Source: DATJYV01 sp035499415 (GTDB lineage Bacteria > Bacteroidota > Ignavibacteria > UBA10030). Taken from it: 7,313 bases of DNA. How positions within the stretch are numbered: the stretch's first letter is position 1; every line of letters starts with the position of its first letter. Location of the stretch: assembly GCA_035499415.1 (NCBI GenBank), contig DATJYV010000060.1:1-7313 (forward strand). The letters are read 5' to 3'. The notes below the pieces were generated by a model that saw only the letters and a program-made list of their open reading frames with translations, made no database searches and was not told the origin of the DNA. Positions 1-5,410 of the stretch are shown in pieces. The position numbers and the translations under genes were made by a program.

Positions 1-9
1 ATTATATTT

Positions 10-24
10 CGAGTGTCGCACTCG
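10..24. repeat. Short perfect inverted repeat upstream of the CsgG-family gene
   Basis: CGAGTG (10-15) and CACTCG (19-24) are perfect reverse complements around the 3-base centre TCG. It lies about 40 bases before the ATG at 66, a position fit for an operator or a small 5' leader hairpin. With arms of only 6 bases and the upstream sequence cut off by the window edge, either role is a guess. Confidence 0.3.
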
Positions 25-52
25 CGCATCCTGCATTTCACATCCCTTCAAT

Positions 53-57
53 GGAGG
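53..57 (+). promoter_or_regulatory. Shine-Dalgarno site that decides the CsgG-family start
   Basis: A perfect GGAGG lies 8 bases before the ATG at 66, which is ideal spacing. It overlaps the upstream in-frame ATG at 51, which has only a pyrimidine-rich stretch (ACATCCCTTCA) before it. Starting at 66 also gives a cleaner signal peptide (MRTNN then a hydrophobic stretch) without the acidic residue of MEATT. The start at 66 is therefore preferred. Confidence 0.75.
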
Positions 58-65
58 CCACTACC

Positions 66-965
66 ATGCGCACCAACAACGTCTCTCGTCTGGTCATTCT
101 CCTTGCCCTGACCCTCATCGCCGGCGGAGCCAGCGCTCAACTGAAGAAACGAGTCGCCGTCTCCCGCTTCGACGACCGGACCGGAAGCGGATATCACAGC
201 CTGGGTCAGGGCGTTTCGGACATGCTCGCAACCGCGCTCGTGAAGTCGGGAAAGTTCGCTGTACTCGAACGCCAGGAAATTGAGAAAGTCATGCAGGAAC
301 AGCAGTTGGGGCAATCGGGCCTCGTCACGCCGGAGTCTGCACCGAAGGTCGGTCAATTGCTGGGAGCAGAGCTGTTCGTCGTGGGAGCCGTCACTGAATT
401 CGGGACCAAGGAACGCAACGTCGGCGGGGGGATCTCGATGCTGGGCGGCGGGTTGTCAACCAAGACTGCCCGTGCCGTGATCGACCTCCGGCTTGTGAAC
501 ACGACGACCGGCGAGGTCATCGCAGCTGAGACGGAAGAGGGCTCCGAATCAACCACAGGCATGAGCGTGAGGTATTCGGATATCGATTTCAGCAACACCA
601 GCGCGTGGAACGATACCGATATCGGCAAGGCTACCCGCGAGGCCGTCGACCGATGCGTCCAGCTCATCAGCGACAATTTCGGCAAAGTACCCTGGTCGGG
701 AAAGATCCTCAAAGTCAACTCCGACGGGACGGTGCTGATGAAGCCTGGCTCTGAAGGAAATGTGAAGGAAGGAATGGAGTTCGAGGTGTTCCGCAAGGGG
801 GAAGAGGTGAAGGATCCAGACACGGGATTGTCGCTCGGGGCGGAAGAATCGAAGGTCGGCCGCATCAAGGTAAAGGAAGACATACTCAACGGCAAGGCGT
901 GCAAGGCGGACGTCGTGGATGGAAAAGATTTCAAGATCGGCGATATCGTTCGCGAAAAAAAATAG
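66..965 (+). CDS. CsgG-family exported protein with FlgT-like C-terminal domain
   Basis: The product is 299 residues from the ATG at 66. Residues 1-25 form a Sec signal peptide: basic start, a hydrophobic core (LVILLALTLIAGG), then ASA-Q, a good signal peptidase I site. There is no lipobox cysteine, unlike E. coli CsgG, so the mature protein is probably soluble in the periplasm or secreted. Residues about 28-206 match the CsgG fold: KKRVAVSRFDDRTG at the start, then LGQGVSDMLATALVKSGKF and VLERQEIEKVMQEQ, LLGAELFVVGAVTEF, and a glycine-rich loop before the strand ARAVIDLRLVNTTTGEVI. Residues about 212-296 (GKILKVNSDGTVLMKPGS, then DPDTG.SLG and VGRIKV) resemble the C-terminal beta domain of FlgT-like proteins. 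CsgG relatives include curli secretion pores and LpoB-like envelope proteins. No curli or flagellar genes are nearby, so the role here is unknown. The gene is followed by a strong terminator and appears to end its own transcription unit. Family assignment is confident; cellular role is not. Confidence 0.88.
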   Translation: MRTNNVSRLVILLALTLIAGGASAQLKKRVAVSRFDDRTGSGYHSLGQGVSDMLATALVKSGKFAVLERQEIEKVMQEQQLGQSGLVTPESAPKVGQLLGAELFVVGAVTEFGTKERNVGGGISMLGGGLSTKTARAVIDLRLVNTTTGEVIAAETEEGSESTTGMSVRYSDIDFSNTSAWNDTDIGKATREAVDRCVQLISDNFGKVPWSGKILKVNSDGTVLMKPGSEGNVKEGMEFEVFRKGEEVKDPDTGLSLGAEESKVGRIKVKEDILNGKACKADVVDGKDFKIGDIVREKK

Positions 966-988
966 AACGCACGAAGATGAACCTCATG

Positions 989-1021
989 AAAGCCGTCCCG
1001 GCCATCCCGGACGGCTTTTTT
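989..1021 (+). terminator. Rho-independent terminator after the CsgG-family gene
   Basis: The arms AAAGCCGTCC (989-998) and GGACGGCTTT (1009-1018) are perfectly complementary over 10 bp, with a GC-rich core of 7 bp. They enclose a 10-base loop and are followed by a T run at 1016-1021. The hairpin begins 23 bases after the stop codon. On the opposite strand no comparable T run follows, so it acts on rightward transcription. It implies that the gene at 1070 needs its own promoter in the roughly 48 bases between. Confidence 0.88.
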
Positions 1022-1069
1022 GTCTCTCTTTTCATCATCCATTTGCGTATCTTTTGAATCGCCCGTCCA

Positions 1070-2308
1070 ATGAAAACTCGCTTCGAACATCTTGCAATCG
1101 TCTTGGTCGTCGTCCTCCTTCCGGCGCTTGTTGGATGCGGCCGCTCAGCGCCGGTACGCGCCACCTGGTCGGGTCACCTCATCCTTGCGAACGATCGTCC
1201 CCTCCCTTTCCGAATGTTCCTGGACCGGTCCACTTCAACCGGATATTTTCTGAACGGTTCGGAGAAGACCGAGATCCCCGAAGTACAGTCGAGCGGTGAT
1301 TCGCTGGTGCTCGTTTTTTCCGAGTACAGCGCTGAAATGGCAGGTGTGATCAAGGGAGAAACATGGAACGGACAGTACATCCGCTTCCGATCCGACACGA
1401 CGAGTATCCCATTCTTTGCGAACGTGGAACCCGCAGAGGGTGAGCCAGCCGGTGCATCGCCCTCCCCGCCGGGCGTCTCGCTGGTCGGGCGATTCCGGGC
1501 TTATATTACGAACCGGAATTCGGTCGACAGCTCGAATGTCGGGACATTTTGGTTGAAAGGGGATTCAATCCAGGGTACGTTGATTGCTCCCGACGGCGAC
1601 GAGGGATTGCTGGCGGGCCGGCAGGCAGGGAGCCATGTCGAACTTGCACGCTTCAACGGCTGGCAGGCAACGCTCCTCGAGCTGGATGGAAGCGGCGCGG
1701 ATTGGACCGGCCAATTGTATTTCCGCCGCCAACCTCCGATCGACGTGCGTCTTGTCGCGCAACCCTCCTCGTCGTGGGAGGCCCCGCCCGGCCAGCAGAC
1801 CACGGCAAAATATCCAAAGGCCCCCTTCCAGTTCGAGGGAATATCGACGTCCGGCCGCATTCTGAAGAGCAGCGACGAAGTGTTCCGGAACAAGGTCGTC
1901 CTCGTCGATATCATGGGGACGTGGTGTCATAACTGCCTGGACGAGGCCCCCATCCTCCAGCAATTGTATGCTGAGTTCAAGGAAAAAGGGCTGGAAGTGG
2001 TCGGGCTCAGTTTTGAGATCAACGGGGACTCCGCGTTCGCGCGAAAAAATCTCTCGCAGTATGGTCAACGGTTTCAGCTTTCGTTCCCTTTGCTCTTTTG
2101 CGGAAGTTTGGCCGAAAAGAACGTTGACGCGAAGCTGCAAAGCCAGTTGAACAATTTCTACGCGTACCCGACGGCGATTCTCCTCGACAGAAAAGGCCGC
2201 ATCCGGCATATCCATGTGGGGTTTCGGGGGCCCGGAACGGGAGAAGAATATCAGCGAGAAGTAAGCGAGATGCATCGCATCGTCAAACAGCTTGTCGAAG
2301 CAAAGTAG
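1070..2308 (+). CDS. TlpA-like thioredoxin-fold lipoprotein with duplicated beta-rich N-terminal region
   Basis: The product is 412 residues. Residues 1-23 are a lipoprotein signal: a long hydrophobic stretch (LAIVLVVVLLPAL) ends in the lipobox LVGC, with Cys23 the predicted lipid-modified residue. The mature protein should be membrane-anchored and face the periplasm. Residues about 270-410 are a TlpA/ResA-type thioredoxin domain. It shows VVLVDIMGTWCHNC with the redox pair Cys286 and Cys289, the strand GLEVVGLSF, and the cis-proline loop YAYPT with Pro367 before AILLDRKGRI. TlpA-type proteins reduce or exchange disulfides, for example in cytochrome c maturation; no such partner genes are visible here. 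Residues 31-230 are beta-rich and seem to contain two related units joined by a Pro/Glu/Ser-rich linker at about 118-137. I do not recognise this region as a named domain. No Shine-Dalgarno is visible before the ATG, but the signal sequence starts directly there, which supports the start. Thioredoxin-fold assignment is confident; substrate is unknown. Confidence 0.87.
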   Translation: MKTRFEHLAIVLVVVLLPALVGCGRSAPVRATWSGHLILANDRPLPFRMFLDRSTSTGYFLNGSEKTEIPEVQSSGDSLVLVFSEYSAEMAGVIKGETWNGQYIRFRSDTTSIPFFANVEPAEGEPAGASPSPPGVSLVGRFRAYITNRNSVDSSNVGTFWLKGDSIQGTLIAPDGDEGLLAGRQAGSHVELARFNGWQATLLELDGSGADWTGQLYFRRQPPIDVRLVAQPSSSWEAPPGQQTTAKYPKAPFQFEGISTSGRILKSSDEVFRNKVVLVDIMGTWCHNCLDEAPILQQLYAEFKEKGLEVVGLSFEINGDSAFARKNLSQYGQRFQLSFPLLFCGSLAEKNVDAKLQSQLNNFYAYPTAILLDRKGRIRHIHVGFRGPGTGEEYQREVSEMHRIVKQLVEAK

Positions 2309-2382
2309 GCGACTCTCCACGTGGGCGCAAGATAATCAGTACGCCAAGGGGAAACGTCATCGAAAGACAAACCAGCTGCGCC

Positions 2383-3330
2383 ATGCCCCTGAATCGCAAG
2401 ATCTTCCCGCTTCTCATTTATTGCGTCCTGCTTCCTGTTTGTGCCCGCGCCCAGAATACGATCGCCCTACCGGATTCCGGATTGGTCGAAGTGAACGGGA
2501 CGCGTCTGTTTGTGCGAACGATGGGACAGGGCCCGTCGATTCTGTTCCTGCACGGCGGACCGGGTCTGGATCACTCGTACTTCCTTCCGCAGATGGGGCG
2601 ATTGGCCCGTCATCACCGTCTCATTTTCTTCGACCAGCGCGGATGCGGGAGATCCTCAGTCGATGTCGACAGCAGTTCCATAAATATGAAGACGTTTGTC
2701 GCAGACATCGAGGCACTGCGCAAGAAAGCGAATCTCGGCAGAATGAATTTGCTCGGACACTCGTGGGGCGGGCTCCTTGCGATGTATTACGCGAGCCAAT
2801 ATCCGCAGAACCTCGCTACCCTCGTGCTCCTCAACACGACGCCTGCCTCGACGAAGGCCCGGAATGCATCGTTCGCGGTGATGCAAAACCGTACTACGCC
2901 CGAAGACAGCATCGCGCTGGCCGGTATCGTGAGCACCCCGGCGTTCAGACAGCGGAATCCCGCGACGATGGCAATCTTTTTTCGCCTTCTGTTCAAAGGA
3001 ACGTTCTGCGACCGACGTTACGCAGACAGTCTTACGTTCGCTTTCAGCGAGAACCTCCCGAAGACAAGCGCTCTCATGAAATTTCTGGTTCTGGACCCGA
3101 GCGCGACGACCTATGATTTGACTCAGGACTTGGACCGGATTAGCTGCCCGACGCTCATCCTCGGCGGAGACTGCGACCTCGCCTCCAATGATGCGCTCGA
3201 GGAAATTCATTCTCACATCAAGGAGTCGCAGGTCATCGTCTTCCGGAATGCGGGCCATTTTCCGTATATTGAAGCGCCCGATTCGTTCTTTCCGGCCGTG
3301 GAGCGTTTCCTGCACGAAGCCGGCCAATGA
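2383..3330 (+). CDS. Exported alpha/beta hydrolase, proline iminopeptidase-like (S33 type)
   Basis: The product is 315 residues. Residues 1-24 form a Sec signal peptide: basic MPLNRK, hydrophobic FPLLIYCVLLPVC, then ARA-Q as the cleavage site. The mature part is a complete alpha/beta hydrolase. The oxyanion-hole motif HGGPG is at 57-61, followed by FFDQRGCGRS. The nucleophile elbow GHSWGG at 125-130 carries Ser127. The acid lies in GGDCD, probably Asp265 (Asp263 is the alternative). His292 is in the motif NAGHFPYIEAP. HGGPG plus DQRGxGRS is the hallmark of proline iminopeptidases and related S33 enzymes, which remove N-terminal proline from peptides. The elbow in classical Pip is GGSWG, whereas here it is GHSWGG, so another small ester or amide substrate is also possible. 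Classical Pip enzymes are often cytosolic; the signal peptide points to periplasmic work on peptides. No clear Shine-Dalgarno precedes the ATG. It sits 74 bases after the thioredoxin gene with no terminator between. Confidence 0.85.
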   Translation: MPLNRKIFPLLIYCVLLPVCARAQNTIALPDSGLVEVNGTRLFVRTMGQGPSILFLHGGPGLDHSYFLPQMGRLARHHRLIFFDQRGCGRSSVDVDSSSINMKTFVADIEALRKKANLGRMNLLGHSWGGLLAMYYASQYPQNLATLVLLNTTPASTKARNASFAVMQNRTTPEDSIALAGIVSTPAFRQRNPATMAIFFRLLFKGTFCDRRYADSLTFAFSENLPKTSALMKFLVLDPSATTYDLTQDLDRISCPTLILGGDCDLASNDALEEIHSHIKESQVIVFRNAGHFPYIEAPDSFFPAVERFLHEAGQ

Positions 3331-3382
3331 CAGATGGAATGAAGAAGCCGGGCCCATCCTCCAGGAACAGACAGGCGCAACG

Positions 3383-4900
3383 ATGTCTCTGAAAGAGTAC
3401 CAATTATTTTTTGACGGAAGATTCGCTGAAGCCGTCGGAGGTGCGAAATTCGATTCGGTCAATCCGGCGAACCAGGAAGTCGTTGCTCGCGTCTCCCGCG
3501 CAGGCGCTGCGGACGTGCAGAAGGCGGTTGGCGCCGCCCGGGCAGCGTTTGACTCCGGGCCGTGGCCCCGTCTCCCGCGAGAGGAACGCTCCGCGGCAAT
3601 CAAAAAACTGGTCGACGCCATCAATGCCCGCGCAAAGGAGCTCGTCGATCTGGAAGTGGCCGACTCGGGCTCAACCGTCCGGAAAGCGAAGGAGGATATC
3701 TATCTTTCTGCGCGCAACTTGAACTACTTTTCGAAGCTGGCTGCGATGGAGCTCACGGAAAATGTCGAAGGGTTGACAAAGCCGGGCACCAGTCGAAATT
3801 TTGTCGCGCGCGACCCGATCGGCGTTGTCGCCGCAATCATTCCGTGGAACTTTCCCCTGAAAATGGCAGTCTGGAAGCTCGGCCCTGCGCTCGCCGCAGG
3901 AAATACCCTCGTGCTGAAGCCGTCAGAGCTTACGCCGTGCACGGCCATGGAGTTGGCGCGCATGGTCCATGACGCGGGATTTCCCGCCGGAGTTGTGAAC
4001 GTTCTCACGGGTTTCGGGGATGAAGCGGGCGAAGCCCTCGTCCGGGACCCCCGGATCGACAAGATCGCATTTACCGGGTCGACGGAGGTCGGCAAAAAGA
4101 TCATGACGCTGGCTGCCGCCGGCTTGAAGAAATTGACGCTGGAGTGCGGAGGAAAATCTGCCAACATTGTCTTGGATGACGCGGACCTCGACCTCGCCGT
4201 CGACGGGTCGATGTATGCGATTTTTTACCACCAGGGTCAATGCTGCGAGGCCGGGACGCGGCTGTTCCTGCCGGACCCGATCTACGATGTATTCATGAAA
4301 CGCCTGGTGGAGAAGACGAAGTTACTGAAATTGGGCGATCCGGCTGACCCCGCGACCGACATCGGGCCGACGATCTCGAGGAAGCAGCAGGAGCGCGTTT
4401 TGGGATACATCAAAAAGGGATTGGACGAAGGGGCAACGCTCGTTACGGGGGGAGGGATTCCGAAGGACTCGACCCTGTCGCGCGGATTCTTTGTCGAGCC
4501 GACGATTTTCGCCGATGTCACAAACAAGATGACGATCGCGCAGGAAGAGATCTTCGGCCCCGTTCTCTCGGTTATTCGTTATCGCAACGTCGATGACGCG
4601 ATCGCGATGGCGAACGATTCAAAGTACGGGCTCGGCGGCGGGGTCTGGTCCCGCGACACGGATCGCGCCCTTACAGTCGCTCAGCGTTTGCGCGCAGGTA
4701 CGGTGTGGGTGAACGAATGGCATCTAATCAGCGAGCGCGCACCTTTCGGCGGATACAAGCAAAGCGGCATCGGCAGGGAATTCGGTCTGGAAGGTTTCAA
4801 GGAATACACCGAGGCAAAGCACGTCCATGTCGATGAAATCGGATTGCGCGATAAGAAATTCTGGTACGATACGGTCGTGCCGAAATCTCCAGGCCCGTGA
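3383..4900 (+). CDS. NAD(P)-dependent aldehyde dehydrogenase
   Basis: The product is 505 residues, normal for the family. It oxidises an aldehyde to the acid in the cytosol. All core motifs are present: IIPWNFPL with Asn156; VLKPSE with Lys179 and Glu182; the cofactor loop FTGSTEVGKK from 230; the general base Glu254 in LTLECGGKSAN; the nucleophile Cys288 in GQCCEAGTR (second of the two cysteines, by alignment with ALDH2 Cys302); Glu389 in EEIFGPV; and the C-terminal PFGGYKQSG at 454-462. Glu182 sits where a glutamate in ALDH2-type enzymes binds the adenosine ribose, which favours NAD over NADP. The overall style resembles ALDH1/2 and betaine-aldehyde dehydrogenases, but the substrate cannot be read from sequence alone. 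The ATG at 3383 is chosen because MSLKEYQLFFDGRF is a typical family N-terminus. An in-frame extension up to 3188 would overlap the preceding hydrolase and encode no family-like sequence. The Shine-Dalgarno is weak. The gene starts 52 bases after the hydrolase. Confidence 0.95.
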   Translation: MSLKEYQLFFDGRFAEAVGGAKFDSVNPANQEVVARVSRAGAADVQKAVGAARAAFDSGPWPRLPREERSAAIKKLVDAINARAKELVDLEVADSGSTVRKAKEDIYLSARNLNYFSKLAAMELTENVEGLTKPGTSRNFVARDPIGVVAAIIPWNFPLKMAVWKLGPALAAGNTLVLKPSELTPCTAMELARMVHDAGFPAGVVNVLTGFGDEAGEALVRDPRIDKIAFTGSTEVGKKIMTLAAAGLKKLTLECGGKSANIVLDDADLDLAVDGSMYAIFYHQGQCCEAGTRLFLPDPIYDVFMKRLVEKTKLLKLGDPADPATDIGPTISRKQQERVLGYIKKGLDEGATLVTGGGIPKDSTLSRGFFVEPTIFADVTNKMTIAQEEIFGPVLSVIRYRNVDDAIAMANDSKYGLGGGVWSRDTDRALTVAQRLRAGTVWVNEWHLISERAPFGGYKQSGIGREFGLEGFKEYTEAKHVHVDEIGLRDKKFWYDTVVPKSPGP

Positions 4901-4988
4901 AGGACTGCCGATCCCGTCCGAGCATCCCGTTTGTGATACCGGGAAATGTATTCCAGCCCCGAAAACCACATCATGAAAGAGGACCAGC

Positions 4989-5318
4989 ATGGACCACTCA
5001 CTCGTCACCACCAACTTCCAGCTTGACGGTTACAGGATTGTCAAGAATCTCGGCGTTGTCCGCGGTATTGTCGTTCGGTCCCGTTCCGTGATCGGCAACA
5101 TCGGCGCCGCCTTTCAGACACTCTTCGGCGGGAACATCACGCTCTACACCCAGCTGTGCGAGCAGACCCGGCGCGACGCTTTCGAGGTCATGATTCAGCA
5201 CGCGCAGAACGTGGGAGCCAATTCTGTCATCGGCTTTCGGTACGATGCGACGGAGATCATGGCAGGCGTGACGGAAGTACTCGCCTACGGAACCGCCTGC
5301 GTTGTCGAGAAGTCATAG
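4989..5318 (+). CDS. YbjQ/UPF0145 family protein
   Basis: The product is 109 residues, the usual length for this family. It has no signal peptide or membrane segment and should be cytosolic. Recognisable family features, in order: an N-terminal strand pair (TTNFQLDGYRIVKNLGVVRG), a middle helix beginning LYTQLCEQTRRDAFEVMIQHA, then the conserved NVGANSVIGFRYDATEI and a last strand ending GTACVV. Members form small ring-like oligomers and have been suggested to bind heavy metals, but no firm biochemical role is known to me. A good Shine-Dalgarno (AAGAGGA, 4977-4983) lies 5 bases before the ATG. The gene follows the aldehyde dehydrogenase after 88 bases in which I see no promoter or terminator that I would defend. 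Nothing in the neighbours explains its role. Confidence 0.88.
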   Translation: MDHSLVTTNFQLDGYRIVKNLGVVRGIVVRSRSVIGNIGAAFQTLFGGNITLYTQLCEQTRRDAFEVMIQHAQNVGANSVIGFRYDATEIMAGVTEVLAYGTACVVEKS

Positions 5319-5410
5319 ACCCGGCAACGACCTTGAGATTCGATCATCGGGTTCGTCCGTATCCCGCACGATGAGTTGCGTGCATTTTTTGTACTCGCGT
5401 CAGGACGCAT

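Noticed and set aside
51..65. Upstream in-frame ATG at 51 as start of the CsgG-family gene
   Set aside because: It has no ribosome binding site, and the GGAGG that overlaps it is well placed for the ATG at 66. The extra residues add an acid to the signal peptide.
1048..1056. TATCTTTTG as a Bacteroidota-type promoter element for the gene at 1070
   Set aside because: It is one base off the TAnnTTTG pattern and has no matching upstream TTTG at the right distance. A promoter is expected here because of the terminator, but this site is not convincing.
353..1090. Open frame on the - strand (245 codons) opposite the CsgG-family gene
   Set aside because: It runs through the terminator hairpin, has a Ser/Pro/Thr-rich shadow composition and lacks any known motif.
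919..1299. Open frame on the + strand bridging the CsgG-family and thioredoxin genes
   Set aside because: It crosses the strong terminator and overlaps both real genes in another frame, with no domain.
1565..2320. Long open frame on the - strand (251 codons) opposite the thioredoxin gene
   Set aside because: It lies almost fully within a gene with clear motifs and shows no recognisable domain of its own.
2317..2324. CCACGTGG palindrome after the thioredoxin gene
   Set aside because: It is an isolated 8-base palindrome with no repeat, hairpin loop or T run; such sites arise often by chance.
3188..3382. In-frame 5' extension of the aldehyde dehydrogenase to an ATG at 3188
   Set aside because: It would overlap the end of the hydrolase by over 140 bases and codes for no ALDH-like sequence; the family N-terminus begins at 3383.
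2656..3624. Long open frame on the - strand (322 codons) opposite the hydrolase and the start of the aldehyde dehydrogenase
   Set aside because: It is antisense to two genes with full catalytic motifs, spans their junction, and its translation is low-complexity and Arg/Ala-rich with no domain. It is a GC-driven shadow.
4925..4944. TCCCG/CGGGA hairpin between the aldehyde dehydrogenase and YbjQ genes as a terminator
   Set aside because: The stem is only 5 bp with a 10-base loop and no T run follows.
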